Below the pieces are notes generated by a model. The model did not search any database and was not told where the DNA came from. It saw nothing but the letters and a program-made list of their open reading frames with translations. From the NCBI GenBank assembly GCA_963777695.1, contig CAVZRC010000003.1, forward strand, positions 4,712,001 through 4,776,000: 64,000 nucleotides of DNA, written 5' to 3'. The DNA is from CAVZRC01 sp963777695. GTDB lineage: Bacteria; Planctomycetota; Planctomycetia; Isosphaerales; Isosphaeraceae. Position numbers and translations under genes: made by a program. Positions 10,001-25,000 of this stretch are shown piece by piece (the stretch's first letter is position 1; every line of letters begins with the position of its first letter).

Positions 10001-13000
10001 CCAACTCGACCTCGGGCTCGGGGGCGACCGACATCGGTGTGGCCGGGGCTGTGGCGATCAACATCGTCAGCGACACCAGCCAGGCCCTGATCGAGACCGG
10101 TGCTTCGGTCAACGCCCACCGCGGCGATGTCTCGGTGACCTCCGCGAACACCTCGACCGACACGACGACGGGGACACCCTTGTCGCCCGCCTCGGGCGGC
10201 AGCCTGGGCATCGGTGCATCGCTGGCCCTGAACGTCATCTCCGACACCACCCAATCCGAGGTGCAGGACGGGGCCGCCCTGACGAACGCCGGAAACGTCA
10301 CCGTCACCGCGGCCGGGACCCACGCGATCGTGACCTGGTCGCAGAACGGGGCGTCCGGCAAAGTCGCCCTCGGCGGCGGCATCGCCATCGCGATCGTCAG
10401 CGCCCCGACGACGGCCTACGTCGGCTCGGACACCCAGACGTTGAATGCCTCGGGCACCGTCACCATCGGAGCGAGCGGCGCGTTTTCGGTGAACTCCGTA
10501 GCCGCCGCCGCAACCAACACCAGCGGGGCGGGTCTCGGACTCGGGGCCTCCGTGGTCGTCAACGTGGCGCAAGATTCATTCCAGGCCGAGCTGGACCGCG
10601 ACGTCACGACCTCCGGAGTCGGCCCCCTCGGCGCCGTCAGCATCACGGCCAGCCCCGTGACCTCGTCCAGTCAGGCCGCCGCCATCGCCAGCGAGCAAGG
10701 CGCACCGGCTACCGCCCCTCCCAGTTCCGGCGCCGGCTCCGGCTCCGGCAGCGGCGGGACCGCAGACGAAGAGGCGCAGAACCAGTCCAGCTTCGCCCAT
10801 AGCGAGGGCGGCTCGGACGCACCCGATGTCCCTGCACCACCGAAGGCCAACGACGAGACTTCTTCGCCGTCGGGCGATGCCACGAGCAAGGCGGGCAGCA
10901 GCGGCGCGACATCAGTGGGTATCGCGGGGTCCGTCGCCATCAACGTCCTCAACACGAGCACGGTCGCGCGGATCGACAACGGCCTCAACGTCGAGGCCAC
11001 GGCCGGAGGCTCGTTGACCGTCGGCACCGCCAACCAGAGCAGCGCCCTGGCCCTGGCCGACAGCCGGGCGGATGTCAACACGGATTCGATCGGCGCCGCC
11101 GTGTCCCTCAACGTGGCGACGGTGACCAATACGGCAACGATCGGCGCCGGCGACGCCATCTCCGCCGACGGCGTGAGCGTCACCGCGCTCATGCCCAGCG
11201 ACGCGGTGAATGACTTCTCGGCGCAGGCATTCGGCGTTGCCATTGGAGACCAGTATGGCGTCGCGGGCTCGGCCGGGATCAACGTGATCGCGATCAATAC
11301 CCTGGCCTCGATCGGCGGCTTCACCGGCACGATCGCGAGCGGATCGAATTTGGTCACGGGTGTCGGTAATACGTCGGGGCTGTACGACGGGGAGACCGTC
11401 ACCGGCCCCGGCATCCCCTCCGGGTCGACGATCCAGAGCATCGGCCCGGCACCCGGCACCATCACGCTTTCGAACTCGATGCCCGCTTCCCCCGAGTCCG
11501 AGAACCTCACCGCATCGCCGTCGGGAAGCCCTGTCGCCGGCACCGTCACCAGCGGATCGAATTCGGTCACGGGCATCAGCGATACGACGGGGCTGTTCGA
11601 TGGGGAGATCGTCACCGGCAACGGCATCCCGGCCGGGACGACGATCACGGGTATCGGCCCGACCAGCACCATCCCGGCCGGCACCATCACGCTATCGGCG
11701 AACGTGACGCTGCCCAATGCCGCGGGCCCCGTTTCCGAGACGCTCTCCGGGCTTCCAAGCACCATCGTCGGTACACTGAACGGGACGCAGGTCACGGGTA
11801 TCAGCAGTACGGCGGGGCTCAACGTCGGGGAGACCGTCACCGGGACCGGCATCCCGGCGGGGACGACGATCACGAAGATCGACAGTTCGACCTCCATCAC
11901 CCTCTCGGCTCCGTTCGACATTTCCGAGAGCCTCTCAGGATCTCCGACGACGGTGACGTCATCCGGCGGCCTGAGCGTCCAGACCGAAGACGACGAGACG
12001 CTTCAAGACTTCGCCTTCACCGGGGCCGAAGGCGGGGACGCGGGTGTGGGTGCGGCCGTCGATGTCAACGTCCTGAACAACACGACCAATGCATTTCTCG
12101 CATCGGAGGTCCAGGCGAACGTCGCCGATCAGACGCAGGTCACCAGCGAGTCGTCGCTCAATCCGTTCGACGGACCCTATACCCAGTTTGCAGGCCGATG
12201 TGGTCAACGCCACGGGCTTCGGAGTGGCGGTACATAAGATCGCCGGCATTCCGTATTATGAGATCGACGGCATCAACGGTACGGTCATCAGCACTGCGAC
12301 GCCCGCCCTGCCTGCCGGCGATCAAGATGGGTTCTTGCAGTCGCCCGTGGTCCTCACACCCGGCCCCGGCATCCCAAAGGGGACGGTGATCGACTACAAC
12401 CAGACCGTCACCTTCGCCGCCAACTTGACCTTCGGGTCAACGGTCATACAGTCGGATGACAAGGTTTTCTTCAAGACCGATCCGTTACAGGTGCCCGAGA
12501 TCGGTGATACCGTCAGTGGCGTCGGCATTACTCCCGGGACGACGATCGCGAACATCACACATAGTGCGGCCACCGGCTACTTGATCACGCTTTCGCTGCC
12601 CGTGACCGCCACCGGTTCCGCGAGCCTCGCGGCTGCTCGCATGGTGCTCGTTGATGCTGCCGATCCAACCCGTGACCTGGCGACCACGAGCACCGTGAAC
12701 CTGATCGCGGTTCCCGCACCTACAGATACAAATGGTCTCGCGGAGACCGCGTTGTTCCTGGCGATCTCGAAGCTCGATCCGACGAACTTCGCCGCGGGCT
12801 TCGGTAAATCTTCCGGCGGCGCCGGCATCGCCGGCTCGTGCATCGTCAACGTGATCAATCAGACGACGGACGCCTATATCGATAGTGGAGCGCAGATCAA
12901 TACCTTGGTCGGCACCGGCGATTATCCGGCGGCCAATTCCGACGAGGGCGTGACCGTCTCGGCGACGGAGACGACGACGATCCTGGACCTGTCGGGCTCG

Positions 13001-16000
13001 GTGGGCGAAGGCAAGAGCGCCGGCGTCGGCGCGGGCCTCGACGTCAACATCGAGACCGAGGACGTCCGGGCATACATCGCCCCGGATGCGACGGTTGACG
13101 CGCTCCAGAACGTCGAAGTCATGGCGAGCGCCAACGGGAGCTTCACCATCACCGCCGCGGGTGCCGCCCTGGCCGTCAACACGGGCAGCAGCGGGAGCGG
13201 CGGCGGCAGCTCAAGCAGTACTACGATCGCCATCAGCGTCACCGCAGCGGTGAACGTGATCACCAGTGATGTGTCGGCCTACATCGACGGTGCGAAGGTG
13301 AATGCCACGCATGGGGACGTGGAGATCTGCGCCATGGCGGCCGGTACGATCAGCGCGACCGCCAGTCCGATCTCGGCGTCGGTCTCCAACAGCAGCAGCG
13401 GCAGTTCCACGTCGATCTCCGGCGCCGGGGCTGTCAGCCTGAACGACGTGCTGACCGAGGTCAACGCCTACGGCCAGGATAGCAGCATTACCGCCGGCCA
13501 GGATGTCGGCCTGAACGCGGAGGATAGTACCCAGATCACGGCCACCGTCGTCACCGTCGCGATCAGCGCGGCGGCCAGCCAGAGCGGTAACAGTACATCG
13601 GCCTCCGTGGGCGCGTCGTTCAGCGAGAACATGGTCGGCTACGAGCTGGACGGCACCAAGGACCCGGCAGAGGTCCGGGCCTACCTGGACAACACCAGCG
13701 TGTCGGCCGGCGGCGCCCTGAGTCTCGACGCCAGCACGGCGGGGATGCAGATCGATTCCACCGTTGTTGCCGGCTCCGTCGCCGTGGCGGGGAGCACCGG
13801 AGGTAATGCATACAGCCTCGGCGGGTCCGGCGTGTACTCGGCCAACCAGATTGCCCTGGACATCGAGTCCTACCTGCTCAACATCCCCACCCCCGTCACG
13901 GCCGCCAGCGTTTCCATCAACGCCAGCGATACGTCGTCCATCATGGCCACGGCCGGGGCCGCGTCGCTGGCCGCATCCCTCAGCAGCAGCGGCAACGCCG
14001 CCGCGATTGCCATCGGCGTGGCGCTGGCGACGAACGAGATCGACAACGTCGTCCAGGCGTACATCGCCAACGTCCCGAGCGTCACGGCCACCTCCGGCGG
14101 CATCTCCATCACGTCCACGGAGAGCGCCACGATCTCCACGGTCTCGGCGGCGGCGGCGGTGTCGGCGAGCTTCAGCAGCAGCGGAAAGGGCGTGGCCATC
14201 AGCGGCGCCGGCGCCGAAGCGCAAAACACGATCCTGGGCACCGACAACGCCTACGTCAGCGACACCAACCTCAGCAGCGCGACGTCCATCGCACTCAACG
14301 CCACGGACGCTTCCCAGATCACGGCCACGATCGTCTCCGTCGCCGTCAGCCTCGGAATTAGCACCAGCAGTAATGCGGTGGGGGCGGCGATCGGCATCGC
14401 CGTGGCGCGCAACTTCATCGGCAACTCGGTGGACACGTCGACCACCGATTACGATTACCTGACCAGCGACAACGTCCTGACCGTCAACTACGGCGACACG
14501 GTCAAGATCGCCAGCGGCGCCCTTGCCGGCGACATCTACAAGTACGTGGGATCCCAACCCATCACCGTCACGGGCACCTACACCGCCGGCAACGACAACC
14601 CCACCCAGCTCAAGCCAGGCCAGAGCGTCTATGTCCCGGCCGGCACGGACGGCGTGACCTCGGATTCGGTCTACCGGTACATAGGCAGCACCAAGCTGAG
14701 CAACCCGGACCTGACGACCGAGAAGTACTCCGACCCCACGATGTGGCAGCAGGTCACCGCGCTGGAATCGGACTACTCGAATTCCGAGTTGTGGAAACTG
14801 GTCAACGTGAACGGCAACCCCTTACAGGTGGAGGCCTACGTCCTCAACTCGGGCGTCACCGCGACCACGACCTACACGGTCACGGCCAACTCCCAGCAGA
14901 ACATCAACGCCACGGTGACGGCGATTGCGGTCGCGGTGGCCGCCAGTGACGAAAACGCCGGGGCCGTCAGCGGATCGGGTGTCTACACCGCGAACACGAT
15001 CTCGACCGATGTGCTGGCGTACCAGAACAACGACTTCGGCGGCACGGGAACGAACGCCGGCATCACGGCCGGCAGCGTCAGCTTCGGCGCCTCGGACACA
15101 TCGACCATCACCGCCGACGCGGTGGCCGCCTCGGTGGCTGCCTCGGTGTCCGGCGACGTGGCCGTCGCGGTGGCGATCGGCTTGTCCATCGCGGAAAACA
15201 CGATCGACAACGACGTCAAGGCGTACCTCGCCAACGTCAGCGGCGGCGTGACCACCATGTCCGCATCCACGTTCACGCCCAGCGGCATCTCCGTGATGTC
15301 CAAGGAAAGCGCCACCATCAACGCCTGGTCGGCCGCAGCGTCGCTGTCGGTGGCCGTCAGCGACGTCGCCGCGGCCATCAGCGGCGCCGGCGCCGCGGCC
15401 ATCAACGTCATCCTGGGCACCGACAACGCCTACGTGAGCGACAGCAACCTCCAGAGCGCGAGCACGATCGCCCTCGGCGCCACCGATGCGTCTCAGATCA
15501 CGGCCGAGATCCTCTCCGTCGCGGCCAGCGCCGGCATTGGCCTCGGCGGCGGCGGGATCGGGTTGGCGATCGGCGCGTCCGTGGCCGAGAATTACATCGG
15601 CTACGACTCGGAGGGCACGTTGACGCCCATCCCGGTGAAGGCCTATGTCGAGGACTCCGGCATTTCCGCCCAGGGGGCTTACACCCTGACGGCGACCTCG
15701 AATCAGGACATCAACGCCCTGGTGCTGGCCCTGTCGGCGGCCATCGCGGGCAGCTCCGACGTCGGGTTGGCCGCCGCCGGCTCCGGCGTCTATGCCGCGA
15801 ACGAGATCGCGGTGGACCCGCAGGCGTACCAGAACAACGACGTCGTCAGCCCGGGAACCAACGCCGGCATCACGTCTGGCAGTATCGCGCTCAGCGCCAG
15901 CGATACCTCGTCCATCACCGCCAACGTCGGTGCGGCGGCGTTGGGCCTCTCCTTGGGCGGCGACGGCGCCATAGCCATTGCCATTGGCCTGTCGCTGGCG

Positions 16001-19000
16001 ACGAACACGATCGACAACGACGTCGAGGCGTATTTCGCCAACATCAGCGGCGGCGTCACGACCACGTCCGGCGGCATCTCCGTGATGTCCAAAGAAAACA
16101 CCACCATCGACGCGCTCTCGGCGGCGGCGGCATTGTCGGTGGCCGGCAGCCTCGGCGTCGGCGTGGCCATCAGCGGCGCCGGCGCCGAAGCGCAAAACAC
16201 CATCCTGGGCACCGACAACGCCTACGTCAGCGACACCAACCTCACGAGCGCGAGCACGATCGCCCTCAACGCCACCGATGCGTCTCAGATCACGGCCAAC
16301 ATCATCGCCGCCGCGGTCAGTCTCGGTATCGGCGTCGGCGCGGGCGGGGTCGGCGCGTCGATCGGCGTGTCCGTGGCACGCAACTTCATCGGCAACTCGG
16401 TGGACACGTCGGTCTCCGCCACTTACCTGACCAGCGACAACGTCCTGACCATCAAACCCGGCGACACGGTCAAGATCGCCAGCGGCGCCCTTGCCGGCGA
16501 CGTCTACAAGTACGTGGGATCCCAACCCATCACCGTCACGGGCACCTACACCGCCGGCAACGACAACCCCACCCAGCTCAAGCCAGGCCAGAGCGTCTAT
16601 GTCCCGGCCGGCACGGACGGCGTGACCTCGGATTCGGTCTACCGGTACATAGGCAGCACCAAGCTGAGCAACCCGGACCTGACGACCGAGAAGTACTCCG
16701 ACCCGGCGATGTGGCAGCAGGTCACCGCGCTGGAACAGGACTACTCGAATCCCTCGATGTGGCAACAGGCCAACGTCAACAGCAAGCCTTTGCAGGTGAA
16801 GGCCTACGTCGAGGACTCCGGCATTTCCGCCCCCCATGGCGCTTACACAGTGACGGCGACCTCGGATCAGGACATCAACGCGCTGGTGCTGGCCCTGTCG
16901 GCGGCCGTGGCGGGCGGCATCGGCGCCGGGGTGGCCGTCGCCGGCTCGGGCGCCTATGCCGAGAATGTGATCGCGGTGGACCCGCAGGCGTACCAGGACA
17001 ACGGCGTCGGCACGGGAACGAACGCCGTTATCAGGGCCGGCAGCGTCAAGTTCAGCGCCAGCGAGGCTTCGGTCGGCGGTTTCACTGGCACCGTGAACAA
17101 CACCGACCAGGTCACGGGCATCAGCAATACGTCGGGGCTCTACGTCGGGGAGCCCATCAGCGGACCCGGCATCCAGCCCGGGACCACGATCACAGCGATC
17201 AGCCCGACCCCCCTGGAATTTAACGCCCAGGAGGTCATGAATTCGACCATCAACCTGGGAACCGACACCAAGGGCCATCCCATCCCCGACAACTTCACCA
17301 ACGGCGAGGCGGTGGTCTATAGCCTCGCGCCGGGGCGACCGCCATCGGCAACCTGACGCCCGGAACCACCTATTACGTGATCCCCGTCGGCTCCAACGGC
17401 AACGAGTTCCAACTGGCGGCCACCCGGGGTGGCAGCCCCCAGACCCTTAACACCACCTACACCTCGGGCGGCCAGTTCTTCACGCCGTCCGGAACCAGCA
17501 CCATCACGCTTTCGAATCCCGTGATGGGCCATGGCTCCGAGAGCTTCGGTTCCTCGTCCATCACCGCCAACGTCGGGGCGGTGGCGCTGTCCGTCTCCCT
17601 CAGCGGCGGTGCGTCCATATCGGCTTCCATCGGCCTCTCGCTGGCGACGAACACGATCGATAACGACGTGGAGGCGTACCTCGCCAACATCAGCGGCGGC
17701 GTCACGACCACGTCCGGCGGCATCTCCGTGACGTCCTCGGACAGCGCCTCCATCAACGTGGTCTCGGCGGCGGCATCCCTGGCGGTGGCCGGCAGCCTCG
17801 GCGTCGGCGTGGCCATCAGCGGCGCCGGTGCCGTGGCGACCAACGCCATCCTCGGCAAGGACAACGCCTACGTCAGCGACACCGACCTCACGAGCGCCAG
17901 CACGATCGCCCTCAGCGGAACCGATACGTCTCAGATCACGGCCCAGATCATCGCCGCCGCGGTCAGCCTCGGTATCGGCATCGGCGCGGGCGGAGTGGGC
18001 GTGTCCATCGGCGCGGCCGTGGCCGAGAATTACATCGGCTACGACGCCGACGGCAATCCGTCTCCGATGCAGGTGAAGGCCTACGTCGAGGACTCCAGCA
18101 TTTCCGCCCAGGGGGCTTACACCCTGACGGCGACCTCGAACCAGACGATCGACGCCCTGGTGCTGGCCCTGTCGGCGGCCGTGGCGGGCGGCCTCGGCGC
18201 CGGGTTGGCCGCCAGCGGCTCGGGCGCCTATGCCGAGAATGAGATCGCCGTGGACCCGCAGGCGTATCAGGACGGCGACGGCAGCGGGAGCGGCGCCGGC
18301 ATCGGCGCCGCAAGTGTCGCCTTCAGCGCCAGCGATACCTCGACCATCATCGCCAACGTCGGGGCGGTGTCCCTCGCACTCTCCGTCAGCGGCGGTTTGT
18401 CCGTATCGGTTTCCATCGGCCTGTCGCTGGCGACGAACACGATCGACAACGACGTCAAGGCGTACCTCGCGAACGCCACCACGGTCAACACCACGTCCAC
18501 GACCGTCGGCATCTCCGTGATGAGCGAGGAGAACGCCACGATCCATGCGACTTCCACCGCCGCCTCGGTGGCCGTAGGGGGCGGCCTCGTCGGCGCGGGC
18601 ATCGCCGGCGCGGGCGCCGAGGCGACCAACGTCATCAACGGCACCGATAACGCTTGCGTCTCCGGCAGCAGCCTGACCAGTGCCGCCGGCGTCGGCGTCA
18701 CCACCACGGACACCTCGAACATCCAGGCAACGATCACGACCGCCGCGGCCGGCGTCGGCGTCGGCGTCGGTGGGGCCGGCGCATCTCTCGGTGCGGCCGT
18801 AGCCGAGAACTTCATCGGCTACAACAGTGACGGCAGCCAGGGGTCGCTCCAGATCGAGGCCTCCGCCGAGGACTCCAGCATCAACGCGGCCCAGGCCTTC
18901 ATTGTGACGGCCACCTCGGGCCAGACGATCAACGCCACGGTGGTGACGGGGTCCGCGGCCATCGGCGGCGGCCTGGTCGGCCTGGCCGCGAGCGGGGCCG

Positions 19001-22000
19001 GCGTCTACACGGAAAACAGCATCGGCGCCACGGTCAAGGCCGACATCGACGGCGACGGCAGCACCACCGGGATCACAGCGAAGTCCGTCAGCGTGACGGC
19101 GACGGACCAATCGACGATCACCGCCACCGCCGCGTCGGTGGCGGTGGCCTTCGCCGTGGCGCCCTCGGCGCGAGTTTCTCGGTCGGCGTGGCCGCGACGA
19201 TCGCGAGCACCACCATCAGCAACGACGTCGAGGCGTATATCGAGAACGCCGCGGCCCCGGTGACGACGCAGTCCGGCGATCTCGATGTCGAGGCCTCGGA
19301 GACGGCTTCCATCACGGCGACGGCCGCGGCCGCCGCGTCCGCCGTGTCGGGCGGCTCCGCGATCAGTGCCGCCTTCAGCACGGCCGGCGTCAGCTCGACG
19401 AATACCATTACCTCGCAGGTTTCCGCCTTCATCGCGAGTTCGACGGACGTGGAAGCAGCCGGCGCCGTGCAGGTCAGTGCCGGAAACGCGCCGACCGTAA
19501 CCGCCGAGATCGTGGCCACCTCCATCTCCGCGGGCTTTTTCGGCATCGCCTTCGGCCTGTCTCAGGCCCAGGACTCGGAAGGAGGGATGGTTTCGGCGTA
19601 TATCGATGGCTCGACGGTGCAGGCCAATGGCGGCAACCCTGCCAGCAACCCTCCGATCCCTGCGATCGCGGTCCTGGCCAACTCGAACCCGTCGATCACC
19701 ACCAACAACGCCGTCACGGCGATCACGGTCGCCCTCGCCGGGGCGTCGGCCGCGGGAGCGGAATCCAACCTGACGATCGACACCATCACACAGGCGTATG
19801 TCAACAACGCCACGCTGACGGCCCCGGCCAGTGGAAGTGAGGTGCTCGTCCAGGCCGCCTCGACGTCCACGGCCGCCCCGACCGTGGACAGCAGCGCGGT
19901 GGGAGGGACCGTCGCGTTGGCTCAGGTGTCCTCGGTAGCCACGATCGACGGCACGACCGAGGCGTATGCGAGCGGGACGACGACCGCCACGACCACGGCA
20001 TTCGACATCGATGCCACGGCCAACAATACCGCCACGTCGGACTCTGAGTACACGGCCGTCGGGGCCATCGCCGTCGGCACCCTCACCCAAACCGCGACCG
20101 ACACGCCGACCGTGCAGGCGTACATCGGCGCCAACTCGAAGATGCAGAACAGTCAGAGCATCACGGTCAACGCCGAGTCTTCCGACGATGTGACGGCCAA
20201 GGAAGCGGGCGCCGCGGCGGGCCTGGTGGCGGCCGGGGTGGACAATGTCACCGCGAAGATGACACCAACCGTGAGCGCGTTCATCGACAGCGGGGCAACC
20301 GTCACTTCCACCAGCGGGGCCGTCACGGTTGAGGCCACGGAGGAGCCCACATCCAAAGTCCAGGCCAGCGGCACCGCCGTCGGCGTTTCGCTCGCAGGCG
20401 GCGAAGCGACCACCATCATGGCCACCGCCGGGGCAAAGGTCACCAGCGACATCGGCAGCGGCGCGACGGTGTCGGCCCCCGGGATCGTCACGGTCGCGGC
20501 CACCGGCACCAACCTTGTCACGGCGACTGCGAATACCTTCTCCATCGGCATCGTGGCGAACGTGGCGTTCATCACGGCGACCGCCACGGACAACGGCGTG
20601 GACAGCGCCTACGTCGGGCGCCCCGCCGGCACCACGGGTGCCGGGGCCGTCGTGGGGACGGCGGCGCAGCAGGACGGGGGCCTGGACGTGCAAGCGACCG
20701 GCTCGGATTCTTCCACTGCCGATGTGAACCTGAGCGGCGGCGGGATCTTCAGCGACAGCGGCGGCAGTTCCACCTCCACGACCACTCCGACCTTGAACGC
20801 CTGCGTCAGCAGTGGCTCGATGGTGAATGTGACCGGCAACGTGACCGTCCAGTCCACGTCTACAACCGGCGGGAACGCGACCTCGAACGGGGCCAGCGGC
20901 GGGATCGTCGATGTCAGTGCGTCCAAGGCCACCACCACCGTGACGCCCACCATCAACACCTACATCGCTTCATCCGGCGGCGCAAGCGCGCTGGAGGTCT
21001 CCCCCCAGGACATCAGTAACTCGATCATCACCCTCGCCAACAACTTCAGCAACGGCGAGGGGGTAGGCTACAGTCTGGCGCCGGGGGCGAGCGCCATCGT
21101 CGGACTGACGCCCGGAACCACCTATTACGTGATCAACGCCACCGCGACCAGCTTCCAGTTGGCGGCCAAGTCAGGCGGCGGCGCCCTCGCCCTAAACGCC
21201 ACCAACGCCACGGTCGGACAGTTCTTCGCACCTGGGGCGACCATCGTGGCGGGCGGCAGCATCACCGTGAATTCGAACTACGGCGCGCCGCCGGCCCCGG
21301 TGTCCGACGGCTCCTTCACGCCATCCGAGGTCAGTAACAACGCGATCAACTTCCCGCTCAACATCGGACTCGTGACCGGCTCTACGGTCACCTACGACCA
21401 GAACGGCAACTCGGCCAGCCTCGGCCTCACCGATGGGCGCCTCTATCCCGTCATCGCGGTGAGCTCGAGCACGGTGGAGTTTGGGGTGACCTTCGACGCC
21501 GCCACCGCCGTCAATGACTATGATGCCCCCGCCAATGTGACCAATGACACGATCACAATCCCCAACGCCGACGATCTGCAAACCGGCGACGAGGTCGTCT
21601 ACGACCCCAACGGCGGCACCCCGATCGGCGGCCTGACGCCCGGCGCCACTTACCAGGTCATCGTGATCAATTCGGACACCATCAAGCTCGCGAACCTGGG
21701 TACCCTCCCGACCCCGACCTCCTTCAACCCGTCCACGACGGTCAGCAACAACACGATCAATCTCTCGGGGTTCAGCGACGGCCAGGCGGTCACCTACAAT
21801 GCGCCGGCCCCGCTGGAAGTGGTCGCCGGGGAGATCAACAACACCAAAGCTAAGGATGCTAATTCCATCTACCTCGGGGACGACAGCAAGGGCAAGCCCA
21901 TCCCCGACGGCTTCAACAACGGCGATGCGGTGGTCTACAGCCTGGCGTCGGGGACGACCGCGATCGGCGGCCTGACGTCCGGAACCACCTATTACGTGAT

Positions 22001-25000
22001 CGCCGTCGCCTCCAACGAGTTCCAACTGTCGGCCACCCCTCCAGTGTCGGGCACCAATGGCAGCCCCATAACCCTCACCACGACCAACACAACGGGCGAC
22101 CAACTCTTCACACCGGTGGACGACCAACCGATCGGCGGCCTGGTGTCCGGCAACACCTATTACGTGATCAACGACACCGGGAGCAGCTTCCAGTTGGCGA
22201 AAACCCCGACCGGCAGCGCCACTCGCCCTGAACGCCACCGGCCTCACCGGGACGTCTACGATCGGCATGGAAGGGATCGCCTTCACGTCGGCGGGTTCCG
22301 GCACCCAGGACCTGGTCTTCCCGTTGACCCCGGCTGGTGCCAGCGGGACGTACCGCCTCGTGGGCGTGGGCGGCGCCGGCGCCCTGCTGAACGCCTCGTC
22401 CGCCTCCGGCGAGGCGGTCGCGAATGCGATCAGCTCGGGCGGCGGCGCGGTCAACGTCGGCGGTGCGACGGCCACAGTCACCTCGTACCCGACCGTCAAC
22501 ACGTCGGTGGGCGACAGTACGAACCTGACGGCCAATGGCGACATCATCATCACGTCCACGTCCTATGCCAACGCTTCCGCGGATGGCAGCAACAGCGGCG
22601 GCGGCTTTGTCGGGGTGGGCAGTGGGAGCGCCACGATCAACCTCGCCAACACCAACAATGCGACCGTCGGCAGCGGGGACATCATCAACACGCCCGGCGG
22701 CAATTTCACCCTCCAGGCCACGTCCTCCCGTAACGTGCTCGGCTCGTCCGATTCGACGGGCGGAGGAGTCGTTGATATCGCCGGCGCCACCACGACCGTG
22801 ACGACCGACGACAATGTGGCCACGCAGGTCGGCGCCTCGTCGCAGATCACGGCGGGGGGGAACATCCTCATCCAGTCGAGCCAGGACGTCACGGATTCGG
22901 CCCTCGCGAGCACCGACGGAGCCGGCCTCGGCGTGAGCAGCGAGGCCACCGCGACCACCAACGGCGCCAACAGTGTCAACGGCAACACCCCCGGAGTCAA
23001 CGCCACGACGACGATTCAGGGCGGCGCCAACCTGGATGCCGGCGGGGATTTGCGAATCTTGGCCACCCCGGGCGCCATCTCCCTGGACGCCACCAAAGCC
23101 ACGGGCGGACAGGTCTTCCTCGCTCTGGGGTTCCCGCTGGATGTCTCCCCCCAGGACATCAGTAACTCCATCATCTCTACCCCCAACAACTTCTCCAACG
23201 GCGAGGAGGTGCTCTACATCCCGCTGGGGACCGCCATCGGCGGACTGACGCCCGGAAACATCTATTACGTGATCAACGCCACCCCGGCCAGCTTCCAGTT
23301 GACGAACGGCAACAGCTCGGAGGCCAACGCGACGGGCAAGGGGAGTGCCTTCGGGGTCCACGACGTTGGCAACGCCAACGTCACGCAGGATTATAACTCC
23401 GATGTGAACGTGGAGCCGGGCGTCACGCTCAACGGGCCGGACGAGCTACAGCTCACGGCCGACGTCGGCACGCCCCATGACACCGCGATCGGCTACGGCG
23501 ACTCCTCCGCGTTTGCCGGCGTTACGGATGCCGGCGCCGTCAACACCGTCTCGACTGATGCCGACGTCGAGGTCTCGGCCGGTCCTCCGACCACGACCAT
23601 GCGGACATCAAACCTCCAGGTCACCGCCGATAACCCCGGCCCGGTGCTGACAACCAAGGCCAAACGGACCACGGCGTTCATCGACTTCGGCGGCAGCACC
23701 CAAAAGCCATCGCAGCCGGTCAACGAGGGGACCATCGACTTCAACGCCAACGTCTTCATCGCCGGCGCCAGCGCCATCCTGGACATCGGCAGTAATGGGC
23801 AGGTGATCCAGCAAAGCGGCGTCACGTTCACCCAGACCTCCAACCAGATCGAGGTCAACCCGATCACCAACTCCATGAACGGCACCGCCGCGCTGACCGC
23901 CGTCAGCAACCCGGTTGCCAAGGGCGTCACCGGCAGCAACACGGAAAGCATCACCGGCAACGCGACCTTCGAGTTCGACAAGGGCATCGGGGCCGTCTCC
24001 CTCACCAACGCCTCGCCCAAGGCACTGGTGGTTTCGAGCATCAGCGTCCTGAATCCGTCGCAGCAGGTCAACCTGTCGGTCAACCCCGTCAATTCCTCGT
24101 TCAAGTATACGACCGGACTCTCCAACGTCGGCGGTACGCCCGTCACGATCACGAACACCAGCAACTCCGACATCCTGCTGACCGGGATCATCGACAACCG
24201 CGACGGCAGCACCACGGTGACGAACACCGGGGGCAATATCCTCTCCATCGGCAGCGGCCAGCTCATCGAATCGCAGCAGGTGGCGCTGACCAGCATGTCG
24301 GCGTCGATCGGCACCGCGACCGATCCGATCAACGTCGAACTGATCGAATCGTCCTTCGGGGCGCCGACCTTCAGCGCCGGCGCCGCCATCAACGACTACC
24401 TCAGCCTATCGGCGCTCAACCTGACCAGCTCGGCCCTGATCGTCAACGAGACGGAGCTGGCCGGCCAGGTGCTGGCGGCCGGCCAGGCGATCAACCTGAC
24501 GATCGAGGACGGCGAGCGGCAGCAGGGCAACACGACCACTCCACAGGCCAGCACCTGGAACTTTAGCGGCGTGTCGGCCGGCACTCACTTGAATGCCAAC
24601 GCCGGCAACAGCACGGCCGTCAACCTGAACTTCACGGGTTCGGGCAACCTGCTCATCGGCTCGATCCTGTCGGTCCTGGGCGACGTCAGCCTGACGTCCA
24701 CCGACGGCGCGATCGAGAACGCCCGGACCGGCGGCGGCAGCAACGTCACCGCCAACAACATCACTCTGACGGCCGATACCACCATCGGCGCGGGCACCGC
24801 GCTGAACATCGACTCCGCACACTCCGCCTCAGGCACCGTCACGGCGACCGCCGCCGGCTCGATCACCCTCGATCAGATTGCGGGCAGCCTGTCGCTCAAC
24901 CAGGTCCAATCGACGGGCGGCGGAACCATCGCGCTCACGTCGTCCGTCGGCGCGATCCGCGATGGCCGACCCAGCGGCGGCCCCGCGGACAACGTCGAAA

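Larger units (their letters stand above)
13420..19480 (+). repeat. Super-repeat block of the giant adhesin
   Basis: A larger unit recurs about every 0.8-2 kb: xxSASDTSSITANVGAAAL, IGLSLATNTIDNDVEAY, GGISVMSKE, GTDNAYVSD, ATDASQITA, VKAYVEDSGISAQGAYTLTA and ALSAAVAG. Copies are visible near 13900, 15070, 15890, 17560, 18310 and 19080. They are so alike at DNA level that recent unequal recombination or gene conversion is likely. Confidence 0.7.

Noticed and set aside
14822..17278. Long minus-strand open frame (818 codons) opposite the giant gene
   Set aside because: It is the antisense shadow of a repetitive GC-rich sequence; the product is an Arg/Gly/Asp-rich low-complexity string without ribosome site or family.
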